Assembly: GCA_023955335.1 (NCBI GenBank)
Contig: JAGSGF010000005.1
Coordinates: 1-64,000 of the forward strand
From: Yoonia sp.
GTDB lineage: Bacteria > Pseudomonadota > Alphaproteobacteria > Rhodobacterales > Rhodobacteraceae
Reading direction: 5' to 3'
Length of the DNA: 64,000 nucleotides
Positions 45,768-54,369 of the stretch are shown here, in pieces. Under the pieces are notes generated by a model. It did not search any database. It had not been told where the DNA came from and worked only from the letters and a program-made list of their open reading frames with translations. How positions within the stretch are numbered: the stretch's first letter is position 1; each line of letters starts with the position of its first letter. A program made the position numbers and the translations under genes.

Positions 45768-46213
45768 ACGCCTGTGGACCCGAATCCACCGGCACCGCGA
45801 TCTGTGTCGTCCAACGTATCCATCATCTCAAACTCCGTTTGTGTGACGGCGGCCATGACCATCTGCGCAATCCGCATCCCGTGTGTCACATCAAATGGGG
45901 CGTTCCCTTGATTGATCAAGATCACACCCACAGGTCCGCGGTAATCACTGTCGATTGTACCGGGCGCATTGACCATGCTGATCCCGTGTTTCAGCGCGAG
46001 GCCTGAACGTGGTCTGATCTGCACCTCAAACCCGTTGGGGATTGCCATGCGCAGGCCAGTGGGAATTAATGCGCGCGCACCCGCGTCCAGCGTAACAGCC
46101 TGCCTATCAGGGAAATTCGCTCTCAGATCAGCACCAGCCGCGCCGCTGGTCTCATAGGTCGGCAGCCCAATCGTTTGGTCGGCACCGGCGGCCCACGCGA
46201 GCCGGATCATCAC
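45764..46213 (-). CDS. dut: dUTP diphosphatase
   Basis: This 149-residue trimeric dUTPase removes dUTP and provides dUMP. All family motifs are visible: [37 protein letters not shown] (catalytic Asp), and the C-terminal GAGGFGSTG. It overlaps coaBC upstream and the ThiF-like gene downstream by 4 bases each. The coaBC-dut pairing is common in bacteria. Confidence 0.96.
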   Translation of the reverse strand: MMIRLAWAAGADQTIGLPTYETSGAAGADLRANFPDRQAVTLDAGARALIPTGLRMAIPNGFEVQIRPRSGLALKHGISMVNAPGTIDSDYRGPVGVILINQGNAPFDVTHGMRIAQMVMAAVTQTEFEMMDTLDDTDRGAGGFGSTGV

Positions 46214-47403
46214 GCCAGTGCCTCGGCTAGCTTGGCCGCCAGCTTGGTAGCGACAGCCTCTTTGCTCATGCGCGGCCAGTCTTCTGATCCGTTGTCCATG
46301 ATCAGCGTCACATCGTTCTCCGACCCGCCCATGATCCCTGTGGATGGGGATACATCGTTGGCCACGATCCAGTCACAGCCCTTGCGTTTTCGCTTTGCCG
46401 TTGCATTGGCGATCACGTTGTCTGTCTCGGCGGCGAAACCAATTACCAATTTCGGGCGTCCCGAGGTCATCTTGGACACGGTCGCAAGGATATCGGGGTT
46501 TTCTGCAAACTCTAGCGTCGGCAAGCCGGTACCGTCTTTCTTAATCTTGGACTCCCCAGCATTGGCTACATGCCAATCAGCCACAGCGGCGGCAAAAATG
46601 GCTGCGTCTGCCGCAGGGGCGTCCTGCACGGCTTTGAACATTTCAGCCGCCGTTTGCACCTTGACCACACGCACTCCCATCGGAGGAGGCACATCGGCTG
46701 GACCCGTCACAAACGTCACATCTGCGCCAAGCGCCGCAACTGCGCGCGCTATCGCGGTCCCTTGCGCACCCGACGATCTGTTGGCGATATAGCGGACCGG
46801 ATCAATCGGCTCGTGGGTTGGGCCAGATGTGACCAGCACATGCCTGCCCTTAAGCGGACCATCCGCCAGCGCGGCATCAATCGCAGCCACAATCTCCAAA
46901 GGTTCAGCAAGCCGTCCGGGGCCATATTCACCACACGCCATATCGCCTTCACCGGGTCCAACAAACAGGATTCCATCATTTGCCAATTGTGCCAAATTGC
47001 GCTGCGTGGCTGCGTGTTGCCACATGTGCACGTTCATCGACGGGGCAACAAGGACACGTTTGTCCGTGGCCAAAAGAAGGGTTGAAGCCAGATCATTTGC
47101 CAAACCCGCGGTCATCTTGGCCAGCAGATCAGCCGTCGCAGGGGCGACTACAATCAGGTCAGCAGCACGAGACAATTCAATATGACCCATCTCGGCCTCG
47201 GATGTCAGATCAAACAGGTCTTGATATAGCTTTTCACCAGCAAGCGCAGACACGCTGAGCGGCGTGACAAATTCGGACCCTGCCCTGGTCAAAACGGGGG
47301 TCACCTTGGCGCCGCGTTCGCGCAAGCGCCGGATCAGATCAAGCGCTTTGAACGCCGCGATCCCGCCACCAATAATCAGAAGAATATGTTTGTCAGCCAG
47401 CAT
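46210..47403 (-). CDS. coaBC: Phosphopantothenoylcysteine decarboxylase / phosphopantothenate--cysteine ligase
   Basis: The 397-residue bifunctional enzyme makes 4'-phosphopantetheine, a coenzyme A precursor. The N-terminal flavodoxin-like CoaC half has [37 protein letters not shown] with the catalytic His, and PSMNVHMW. The C-terminal CoaB half has [20 protein letters not shown] and [12 protein letters not shown]. The start codon at 47403 follows GGAGG by 7 bases, but that site lies within a hairpin (47406-47434). The gene is 67 bases downstream of rpoH. Confidence 0.96.
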   Translation of the reverse strand: MLADKHILLIIGGGIAAFKALDLIRRLRERGAKVTPVLTRAGSEFVTPLSVSALAGEKLYQDLFDLTSEAEMGHIELSRAADLIVVAPATADLLAKMTAGLANDLASTLLLATDKRVLVAPSMNVHMWQHAATQRNLAQLANDGILFVGPGEGDMACGEYGPGRLAEPLEIVAAIDAALADGPLKGRHVLVTSGPTHEPIDPVRYIANRSSGAQGTAIARAVAALGADVTFVTGPADVPPPMGVRVVKVQTAAEMFKAVQDAPAADAAIFAAAVADWHVANAGESKIKKDGTGLPTLEFAENPDILATVSKMTSGRPKLVIGFAAETDNVIANATAKRKRKGCDWIVANDVSPSTGIMGGSENDVTLIMDNGSEDWPRMSKEAVATKLAAKLAEALA

Positions 47404-47405
47404 GT

Positions 47406-47434
47406 TGTCGCCTCCGGTATTTCCGAAGGCGACA
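47406..47434 (-). promoter_or_regulatory. Hairpin sequestering the coaBC ribosome-binding site
   Basis: In the leader RNA, TGTCGCCT pairs with AGGCGACA (8 bases) and CGG with CCG, separated by one mismatch and closed by a 5-base loop. The Shine-Dalgarno GGAGG (47415-47411) lies entirely within the 3' side of the stem, and the ATG follows 2 bases after the stem. There is no T tract, so this is not an ordinary terminator. Translational control of coaBC is inferred. Confidence 0.55.
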
Positions 47435-47470
47435 TTAGGGCAGAACAGGCATTAATGACAATGCGTAGGG

Positions 47471-48349
47471 TCAGTGCAAAAAGTCGGTCACTTCCGGGCT
47501 TTGGGCCTCAAGCGATTTACGCATCTTCCCAAATGCAGCAGCCTCAAGCTGCCGGACGCGTTCCTTGGACAGGCCAAGTTCTCCACCAAGGCTTTCGAGC
47601 GTGCGCGGCTCGTCACGCATTTTGCGTTCTCGCACGATGAATTGTTCGCGGGCATTCAGCGAGGTGAGCGCGGTCAAAAGCCACTGGCGTAAAGTATCGT
47701 TGTCATGGGTGTTGGACACCGTTTCGGCCGCCTGCGGGCCATCGTCCTGCAGTGCATCAATCCATTCGCGGCCCTCATCCTCGGATGATTGTGTCACATT
47801 GAGCGAAAAGTCGGAGCCGGACAAACGGCCATCCATCATCTCGACATCATGCAAGGGCACGCCAACTTCTGTCGCGATGGCTTGCAACAAAACATGCCGT
47901 TCGATTTTGATGCCATCGGCTTCCGCTTCGCGTTCCAGACGGGCCTGCACACGGCGCATATTAAAGAACAAAGACTTCTGGGATGACGTGGACCCTGTAC
48001 GGACCATCGACCAATTGCGCATCACGTGGTCCTGGATCGACGCCTTGATCCACCAAACCGCATAGGTCGAAAACCGGACACCGCGGTCGGGGTCGAATTT
48101 TTCGGCGGCCTTCATCAGGCCAACGGATGCTTCTTGGATCAGGTCGTTCATCGGCGCGCCGTACCGCTTGAATTTGGATGCCATGGAAATCGCCAAGCGC
48201 ATGTAGGCTGTAATCAAACGGTGCAACGCGACCTCATCGCGCTGATCGCGCCATGCGTATGCCAACTTCAACTCAGTCTCCGCATCCAAAAGCTCTGCTT
48301 TCATCGCGGTGCGCGTAAACCCTTGGTCCGAAAAAACTGGTGCAGCCAT
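47471..48349 (-). CDS. rpoH: Heat-shock-type sigma factor (RpoH, probably RpoH2-like)
   Basis: This 292-residue sigma-70 family protein lacks region 1.1 and has region 2 (LITAYMRLAISMASKFKRYG, FSTYAVWWIKASIQDHVM) and region 4 (LESLGGELGLSKERVRQLE). The RpoH box reads SQKSLFFNMRRVQ. The N-terminus (MAAPVFSDQGFTR) resembles the second RpoH of Rhodobacterales, linked to oxidative stress. GGGAGA precedes the start. The divergent neighbour is cobU. The paralogue assignment is from memory. Confidence 0.88.
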   Translation of the reverse strand: MAAPVFSDQGFTRTAMKAELLDAETELKLAYAWRDQRDEVALHRLITAYMRLAISMASKFKRYGAPMNDLIQEASVGLMKAAEKFDPDRGVRFSTYAVWWIKASIQDHVMRNWSMVRTGSTSSQKSLFFNMRRVQARLEREAEADGIKIERHVLLQAIATEVGVPLHDVEMMDGRLSGSDFSLNVTQSSEDEGREWIDALQDDGPQAAETVSNTHDNDTLRQWLLTALTSLNAREQFIVRERKMRDEPRTLESLGGELGLSKERVRQLEAAAFGKMRKSLEAQSPEVTDFLH

Positions 48350-48439
48350 TGTAACATCTCCCGAGACTTGTGATCGGCACTTTTTGTGCTAGATGAACTT
48401 GTTACGCGGGCGTGAATGCTTTGGATCAGAAATAGTTGC

Positions 48440-48964
48440 ATGAAACATTTGCCAAACCTCACTTTGGTCCTAGGCGGAGCCGCCAGCGGTAAGTCGGCCT
48501 ATGCAGAATTGCTCTGCACACAAAGCGGACGAACCAAGATTTACATCGCAACAGCACAAGTCTTTGACGATGAAATGGCTACGAAAATTGCCAAACATCT
48601 GGATCAACGCGGCACAGGTTGGACCACAATTGAGGCCCCGCTCGACGTCGCATCTGCGCTAACGACGGCAGGTGACAAAGATGTCGTGTTGGTTGATTGC
48701 GCCACGCTTTGGTTGACCAACGTTATCTTGGGCGATCACGATCTCGACGCACAAACCGACCAATTTCTGACGGCTCTGTTGTCCTGTGCAGCCCCTGTGA
48801 TCATCGTTTCAAACGAGGTTGGCCAAGGGATCGTGCCGGACAACGCGTTGTCGCGCAGGTTTCGCAATGCCCAAGGTCAGCTGAACCAAGACATCGCAGC
48901 CCGCGCCGATACGGTGGTCGCCGTGATGGCAGGCCTGCCTTTGGCGCTAAAGGGGTCGTTATGA
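48440..48964 (+). CDS. cobU: Adenosylcobinamide kinase / guanylyltransferase
   Basis: The 174-residue enzyme phosphorylates adenosylcobinamide and adds GMP in the nucleotide-loop assembly of cobalamin. The P-loop LGGAASGKS, IATAQVFDDEMATKIAKH, and VIIVSNEVGQGIVP are diagnostic. ATG 48440 is preferred over a longer frame from 48416. It overlaps the phosphatase gene by 4 bases. B12 is needed by the nrdJ product in this window. Confidence 0.94.
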   Translation: MKHLPNLTLVLGGAASGKSAYAELLCTQSGRTKIYIATAQVFDDEMATKIAKHLDQRGTGWTTIEAPLDVASALTTAGDKDVVLVDCATLWLTNVILGDHDLDAQTDQFLTALLSCAAPVIIVSNEVGQGIVPDNALSRRFRNAQGQLNQDIAARADTVVAVMAGLPLALKGSL

Positions 48965-49530
48965 CAACGCTTTGGTTGGTGCGGCACGGGCCAACACACG
49001 CCAAGGCCATGGTCGGATGGACCGACTTGCCTGCAGATCTGTCAGACACTGCCGCCGTCGCACGTCTGCGCGCGTCCCTGCCGGATGCGCCCATGGTGTC
49101 ATCCGATCTGATCCGCGCTGTGGCGACGGCGGATGCATTGCAACCCAACGCCCGCTTGCCCCACGACCCTGCGCTGCGCGAAATTAACTTTGGCGCGTGG
49201 GATGGATTGACCTTCCCAGAGGCCGAAGCGAAAGACCCTGACTTGCTGCGTGCCTATTGGGAAACACCCGGCGACGTAGCCCCGCCCGCCGGTGAAAGCT
49301 GGAACACTGTGCGTGCGCGTGCTGACGCCGCCATCGACCGCTACATCGCGCTTGGGCATACGGACCTCATTGTCGTCGCCCATTTCGGTATGATCTTGAC
49401 CCAAGTCCAACGCGCACTCGGGATCACGTCTTACGCGGCCTTTGGGCATAAGATTAGCAACCTATCTGTGACCAATATTGAGGCGACCCCCACGGGTTGG
49501 GCCGCCCCCGTCATCAATCACGTCGCGTGA
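48961..49530 (+). CDS. cobC: Histidine phosphatase family protein, probable alpha-ribazole phosphatase
   Basis: This 189-residue protein has the phosphohistidine motif LVRHGPTHAK (His9), the conserved arginine region SSDLIRAVATADAL, the Glu in LREINFGAWDGL and the second His in VVAHFGMI. This superfamily includes CobC, which dephosphorylates alpha-ribazole phosphate in cobalamin synthesis. The translational overlap with cobU supports that role; the sequence alone fixes only the superfamily. Confidence 0.8.
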   Translation: MTTLWLVRHGPTHAKAMVGWTDLPADLSDTAAVARLRASLPDAPMVSSDLIRAVATADALQPNARLPHDPALREINFGAWDGLTFPEAEAKDPDLLRAYWETPGDVAPPAGESWNTVRARADAAIDRYIALGHTDLIVVAHFGMILTQVQRALGITSYAAFGHKISNLSVTNIEATPTGWAAPVINHVA

Positions 49531-49588
49531 TGGCATAGCCAACGGAATATCGTTGGTGAATAAGCCAGCTGCCGGATATCAGTACGCC

Positions 49589-50464
49589 ATGACCTATCAA
49601 CTTTACCTCGGCAATCGCCTGTATTTTAGCTGGTCCATCGCGGCCTATTTGATGTTCAACAGGTTTGGCTTGGAAGATCAGGTAAAAACGACCATTTTCC
49701 GTCCACAATCAGAGGCTGCGTTACGCCCTATGATGGCCGACCTTGCGCCAGCACGGACGCTGCCCACCGCGATCACGTCCGACGGCGCGGTCCTGAACGA
49801 CAGCATGGCCATCGCCGAAGAATTGGCCAGTCGCCACCCTGACATCGCCTTTTGGCCGACGGATCCGCTTGCACGCGGCACCGCGCGTGCGCTAGCCAAT
49901 GAAATGCATTCAAGTTTTGGCGGATTGCGCAGCGACTGGGCCGTAAACCTGCGCACAGCCTACGCCACCGTTACCCCACCCGATAACATCGCAGCAGAGC
50001 TGGACCGGATTGAGGAAATTTGGACACACGCCCGCAAGGTCACTGGTGCGACTGCCCCATGGCTTTGCGGGGATTACTGCATCGTCGATGCGATCTTTGC
50101 ACCAATGGCCACACGACTGGCCACTTACGGTTTCGACACGCGCCCAACGACCAAGGCATATGTTGCGGCGCATTTGGCTGATCCGGCACTCCGGCGTTGG
50201 CGGGCGATGGGGCTGGCGAACGAGCCGACGTTGCCGGCATTTGAGGCCGACCTGCCTCAGTTACCGTGGCGCGGCCCGACACCGATGAATGCGGTCGCCG
50301 TTGATCTTGGCACACCTGAAAATGACGCATGTCCGTATTCGGGTGATGAAATCACGCATCTGTTGTCCCTGGATGGAAGAATATTCGGGTTCTGTAATGC
50401 ATTCTGCCGCGACAAAACCGTGAACGATCCGGCAGCATGGCCAAATTTCATGGCACTTCTTTAG
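49589..50464 (+). CDS. Glutathione S-transferase-like protein with C-terminal cysteine-rich tail
   Basis: The 291-residue protein starts with a thioredoxin-like GST N-domain (YQLYLGNRLYFSWSIAAYLM, DSMAIAEELASRHP), followed by an all-helical C-domain with LCGDYCIVDAIFAPMATRL. The last 44 residues are extra: C248-PYSG, then FGFC269-NAFC273-RDK and a DPAAWPNF end, resembling YHS/TRASH metal-binding domains. ATG 49589 gives the usual GST N-terminus; a longer frame from 49478 overlaps the previous gene. The substrate is unknown, and the tail call is by pattern. Confidence 0.8.
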   Translation: MTYQLYLGNRLYFSWSIAAYLMFNRFGLEDQVKTTIFRPQSEAALRPMMADLAPARTLPTAITSDGAVLNDSMAIAEELASRHPDIAFWPTDPLARGTARALANEMHSSFGGLRSDWAVNLRTAYATVTPPDNIAAELDRIEEIWTHARKVTGATAPWLCGDYCIVDAIFAPMATRLATYGFDTRPTTKAYVAAHLADPALRRWRAMGLANEPTLPAFEADLPQLPWRGPTPMNAVAVDLGTPENDACPYSGDEITHLLSLDGRIFGFCNAFCRDKTVNDPAAWPNFMALL

Positions 50465-50470
50465 TCGACG

Positions 50471-50515
50471 TTAACCTTTCTTAAACCTGCACCCCCTACC
50501 CGTTAACCAAGTTAA
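50471..50515. promoter_or_regulatory. Cluster of CtrA-like half-sites upstream of yifB
   Basis: Four TTAA elements lie within 45 bases (50471, 50481, 50503 and 50512), three of them as TTAACC and two as TTAACCA. CtrA, the cell-cycle and gene-transfer regulator of alphaproteobacteria, recognises TTAA-N7-TTAA or TTAACCAT half-sites. The spacings here are 6 and 5, not the canonical 7, so only half-site binding is suggested. Confidence 0.4.
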
Positions 50516-50529
50516 CCAGTGGGGTGGCA

Positions 50530-52044
50530 ATGGCCGCGATCGCATACACAGTTGCCTTTGAAGGAATAGAGGCCCGCATGGTCGAGGTGCAATGCGCCAT
50601 CGCCCCCGGCATTCCTGCCTTCGCCATCGTGGGATTGCCTGACAAGGCCGTGACAGAAGCCCGCGAACGGGTCCGCGCAGCCCTGTCGGCCATGGCAATC
50701 GCGCTGCCATCCAAGCGGATCACGATCAATATGTCCCCCGCTGATTTGCCCAAGGTCGGGTCTCATTTCGACCTGCCCATCGCGCTGGCGTTGCTTGCTG
50801 CCTTGGACATCATCCCCGTAGATGACACCGCACAGACAGTCGCATTGGGCGAGCTGTCGCTGAACGGCGACCTCGTGCCAGTACACGGCGCCCTGCCCGC
50901 CGCGATGGCCGCCGCAGGTGAAAGCCGACAGCTATTATGCCCGCAAGCCTGCGGCGCAGAGGCAGCTTGGGTTGGCAATGCACGCGTCATTGCACCGCGC
51001 AGTTTGGCCGATATGATCCGGCATTTTAACGGACAAGCGATAATCCCACCATCGCAACCGGGTGAAGTACAGCACAGCCATTCCCTCCGCGACATGGCAG
51101 AGGTAAAGGGGCAAGAACGCGCTAAACGGGCGTTAGAAATTGCGGCCGCAGGACGGCACCATTTGTTGCTCGTCGGGCCACCCGGATCAGGCAAGTCCAT
51201 GTTGGCCGCACGTATTCCCGGAATTTTGCCGCCGCTCACCCCGACCGAAGCGCTCGAGACATCAATGATCCATTCCGTTTCCGGCCTGCTGGACGCAGGC
51301 GGGATCAACCGCGAGCGCCCTTTCCGCGAACCGCATCACACCGCGTCGATGGCGGCGATCGTCGGCGGTGGTCGCGGCGCAAAACCCGGTGAAATCAGCC
51401 TTGCCCACAATGGCGTGCTGTTCATGGACGAGTTCCCTGAATTCCCCCGCACCGTGCTCGAGACCCTGCGCCAGCCATTAGAGACCGGCGAAGTCGTCGT
51501 GGCCCGCGCCAATGCGCACATCAAATACCCCTGCAAATTCATGCTCGTCGCTGCAGCAAACCCTTGTAAATGCGGATACCTGACGGACGCAGCCCGTGCC
51601 TGTTCACGCGCGCCGAACTGTGGCGAAGATTATATGGGGCGCATTTCCGGGCCGTTGATGGACAGGTTCGATCTTCGGGTCGAAGTTCCGCCCGTCGCGT
51701 TTACCGACCTTGATTTACCACAAGACGGCGAAAGCTCTGAAAGCATCGGCGCACGGGTTAACACGGCGCGCATGGCGCAAATGGAACGCTTTGCGGGCAA
51801 GGACCACCTGCGCGTCAACGCAGATGCCGAAGGCAAAGTATTGGATGAAATTGCGACGCCAGACGCCGAAGGTCGCGCATTGTTGACCCGCGTCGCCGAA
51901 CGGTTTGGGCTGTCTGCGCGCGGATATCACCGTGTTTTACGCGTGGCGCGCACGATTGCGGATTTGGACGGATCAGATGGCGTCCGGCACCCGCACGTGG
52001 CCGAAGCCGTCAGTTACCGGTTGGCGTTGTCCAAAGACGATTGA
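50530..52044 (+). CDS. comM: YifB/ComM family Mg chelatase-like AAA ATPase
   Basis: This 504-residue protein has an N-terminal LonC-like domain ([39 protein letters not shown]), a central AAA domain with Walker [11 protein letters not shown] and Walker [12 protein letters not shown], and a C-terminal Mg-chelatase-like region ([16 protein letters not shown]). ComM is a hexameric helicase that drives branch migration during natural transformation. In Rhodobacter capsulatus comM is one of the DNA-import genes that CtrA controls, as I recall. ATG 50530 is chosen over GTG 50524. Its 3' end overlaps gshB by 31 bases on the other strand. Confidence 0.92.
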   Translation: MAAIAYTVAFEGIEARMVEVQCAIAPGIPAFAIVGLPDKAVTEARERVRAALSAMAIALPSKRITINMSPADLPKVGSHFDLPIALALLAALDIIPVDDTAQTVALGELSLNGDLVPVHGALPAAMAAAGESRQLLCPQACGAEAAWVGNARVIAPRSLADMIRHFNGQAIIPPSQPGEVQHSHSLRDMAEVKGQERAKRALEIAAAGRHHLLLVGPPGSGKSMLAARIPGILPPLTPTEALETSMIHSVSGLLDAGGINRERPFREPHHTASMAAIVGGGRGAKPGEISLAHNGVLFMDEFPEFPRTVLETLRQPLETGEVVVARANAHIKYPCKFMLVAAANPCKCGYLTDAARACSRAPNCGEDYMGRISGPLMDRFDLRVEVPPVAFTDLDLPQDGESSESIGARVNTARMAQMERFAGKDHLRVNADAEGKVLDEIATPDAEGRALLTRVAERFGLSARGYHRVLRVARTIADLDGSDGVRHPHVAEAVSYRLALSKDD

Positions 52045-52979
52045 CGCCGTGCCTCAATAGCTTCCCAGATTTTTACGGTCACATTGGTGTCGTCGAACCG
52101 TTCCAGTTCTTGCAGGCCCGTCGGTGATGTCAGGTTGATCTCGGTCAACCAGTCGCCGATGATGTCAATTCCCACGAACACCTGACCTTTTTCGCGCAAA
52201 AGCGGGCCAATGGCGGCGCAAATCTCTAGGTCGCGCTTGGTCAGATCCACCTTTTCAGGGCGGCCACCCACATGCATGTTGGATCGCGTTTCACCTGCGG
52301 CAGGGACACGGTTAATCGCACCGACGGGTTCGCCATCTACCAAAATGACGCGCTTGTCGCCCTTGGACACATCAGGCAGGAATTTTTGCATGATCAGTGG
52401 CTCGCGGTTGATGCCCGCAAACAGCTCGTGGAGGGACGCAAGATTGCTGTCGTCTTGGCTTAATTTGAAAACACCAGCACCGCCGTTGCCGTAAAGCGGC
52501 TTAAGGATCACATCGCCGTGGCGAGCGCGAAATTCCTTAAGCGTTTCCAGATCACGGGCGATCATCGTCGGTGGCGTCAAATCAGGGAAGTTCAGCACCA
52601 ACAGTTTTTCAGGATAATTCCGCACCCAAAACGGGTCATTCACAACCAAAGTGTCGGGATGGATCATATCCAAAATATGGGTTGTCGTGATATAGCCCAT
52701 GTCAAATGGCGGGTCTTGACGCAGCCAAACAACATCAAAGTCTGACAGATCAACCTCGACTTCGTCACCAAGCCGAAAGTGATCGCCGTGCACGCGTTGA
52801 ACGGTCAGCGGCCAGCCTTTGGCAGTCACCCGTCCTTCTTGATACGCCAACTTATCCGGTGTGTAGTAAAACAGCGAATGCCCGCGCGCCTGCGCCTCTT
52901 CCATAATGCGGAACGTGCTGTCCCCGTCGATATTGATCGGACCGATCGGGTCCATTTGGATGGCGATTTTCAGAGACAT
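52014..52979 (-). CDS. gshB: Glutathione synthase
   Basis: The 321-residue ATP-grasp enzyme joins gamma-glutamylcysteine and glycine. It starts [20 protein letters not shown] and has [53 protein letters not shown] and [14 protein letters not shown], all typical. The last 10 codons overlap the 3' end of yifB in antisense. It appears monocistronic. Confidence 0.96.
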   Translation of the reverse strand: MSLKIAIQMDPIGPINIDGDSTFRIMEEAQARGHSLFYYTPDKLAYQEGRVTAKGWPLTVQRVHGDHFRLGDEVEVDLSDFDVVWLRQDPPFDMGYITTTHILDMIHPDTLVVNDPFWVRNYPEKLLVLNFPDLTPPTMIARDLETLKEFRARHGDVILKPLYGNGGAGVFKLSQDDSNLASLHELFAGINREPLIMQKFLPDVSKGDKRVILVDGEPVGAINRVPAAGETRSNMHVGGRPEKVDLTKRDLEICAAIGPLLREKGQVFVGIDIIGDWLTEINLTSPTGLQELERFDDTNVTVKIWEAIEARRQSSLDNANR

Positions 52980-53045
52980 GGCAGACCTCGGTGCAATAAC
53001 TGGTCTGTCTTACATGGCCCAAGCAGTGGACAGGTTCAACCGTTG

Positions 53046-53402
53046 CTATCCCACGTCAAATGCATTTTCGATGATTTGCACCTCGCCCTGACCATTCACC
53101 AAAGCCAGATCAAAACGCACATCTGTCAACTGTCCCTTCGGTTCAGCGGCCAGAAACTCGGACCCTGCCGCGACAAGCCGATCCATCTGGCGACGCCCTA
53201 ACCGCGTTGCTGCCTTGGCGAAACTGGAGCTTTTCTTAACCTCGACGAAAACGACTTGGGCGCCATTGCGCATGATCAAATCAATCTCGCCGCCGGACCC
53301 GCGCCAGCGTTTGGCAGCAAACACGTGAGCGCGATCTGTATAGTCGCGGGCAACGATGTCTTCGGCCACACGGCCCGCATGATACCCGGTTAGTCCTGTC
53401 AA
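53046..53402 (-). CDS. YraN family (UPF0102) nuclease-like protein
   Basis: This 118-residue protein has the YraN pattern: GRVAEDIVARDY, RGSGGEIDLIMRNGAQVVFVEVK and RRQMDRLVAAGSEFLA. The Asp and ExK residues (GGEIDLI, VFVEVKK) match the PD-(D/E)xK nuclease fold; activity is not established for most members. It overlaps rsmI by 4 bases, the standard rsmI-yraN arrangement. Confidence 0.92.
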   Translation of the reverse strand: MTGLTGYHAGRVAEDIVARDYTDRAHVFAAKRWRGSGGEIDLIMRNGAQVVFVEVKKSSSFAKAATRLGRRQMDRLVAAGSEFLAAEPKGQLTDVRFDLALVNGQGEVQIIENAFDVG

Positions 53403-54259
53403 TCATCGTCTCCTAGGCTCAGCGCCATTTGATATACTTGCCTGCGCGGCAAACCCAAGGCACCAGCCACAACCGTCGCCGCATCTTTCACACGCATCGT
53501 TTTCATCGCATCGCGCAAGGCGGTTTCAACATCCACCTCGGCGACGTCCGTCGCGCCCGCACGCCCGACAAGCACAACCAGTTCGCCCTTAACCATGCGG
53601 TCACTAAATTCCGCGACCAGATCATCCAGCGATCCGCGCTGCGTTTCTTCAAACTTTTTCGTCAACTCGCGACAGACAACTGCTTGCCGATCCCCACCCA
53701 AAACATCGCGCAGACTATTTAACATCGCGCTAACGCGTTTGGGGCTTTCATAAAAAACAAGCGTGAACGGGGTGTCACGCAACTGCGCAATTTCGGTTTC
53801 GCGTTGCTGCTTACTCGACGACAGAAATCCGACAAAAGCGAATCTATCGGTCGGCAAACCAGACACTGTCAGCGCCGCCAGCACAGCAGACGCCCCCGGG
53901 GCGGTCAAAACGGGCAGCCCCGCCTCGATCACAGCGCGGCCCATTTCGTAGCCCGGATCAGCGATCAAAGGTGTACCAGCCTCTGAAACATAGGCCACAG
54001 ATTTGCCCGCTGCGATTGCATCAACGAACCGTTTCGCTGCCGCATCGCTGGTATGATCGTGGAATGCAACGATCTGCCGCCCGTTCAAAGGCACCCCGTG
54101 GATTTCCATCAGCTTGCGTGCTGTGCGGGTGTCTTCGGCTGCCAACAGATCGGCAGAGGCTAAAATATCCAACCCCCGCAGGGTCATATCCCGCGCAGAC
54201 CCAATTGGGGTCGCGACAAAATACAAACCAGCGGAGAGCGGCTTGGTGATAAAATTCAT
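53399..54259 (-). CDS. rsmI: 16S rRNA (cytidine(1402)-2'-O)-methyltransferase
   Basis: The 286-residue tetrapyrrole-methylase-fold enzyme methylates the ribose of C1402 in the ribosomal decoding centre. Motifs are LYFVATPIGSARDMTLRGLD, LLAAEDTRTARKL, YVSEAGTPLIADPGYEM and TLVFYESPKRV. First gene of rsmI-yraN, with a good promoter match upstream at 54286-54313. Confidence 0.96.
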   Translation of the reverse strand: MNFITKPLSAGLYFVATPIGSARDMTLRGLDILASADLLAAEDTRTARKLMEIHGVPLNGRQIVAFHDHTSDAAAKRFVDAIAAGKSVAYVSEAGTPLIADPGYEMGRAVIEAGLPVLTAPGASAVLAALTVSGLPTDRFAFVGFLSSSKQQRETEIAQLRDTPFTLVFYESPKRVSAMLNSLRDVLGGDRQAVVCRELTKKFEETQRGSLDDLVAEFSDRMVKGELVVLVGRAGATDVAEVDVETALRDAMKTMRVKDAATVVAGALGLPRRQVYQMALSLGDDD

Positions 54260-54285
54260 AACTAGACCCTTGTGGCTGAGACAGT

Positions 54286-54313
54286 ATTATGGTTCCCGAG
54301 TGAAGACCAACAA
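54286..54313 (-). promoter_or_regulatory. Candidate promoter of rsmI-yraN
   Basis: Reading leftward, TTGTTG (54313-54308) and CATAAT (54291-54286) are 16 bases apart. Transcription would begin some 20 bases before the rsmI ATG. TTATGGT and ACCATAA, 7-base inverted repeats about 40 bases apart, occur in the same divergent gap. Confidence 0.45.
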
Positions 54314-54369
54314 GGCGCAACTGACCGCACCATAAAATTAGGTCACGCCACCAAGAGGGAGTTTTGTCT

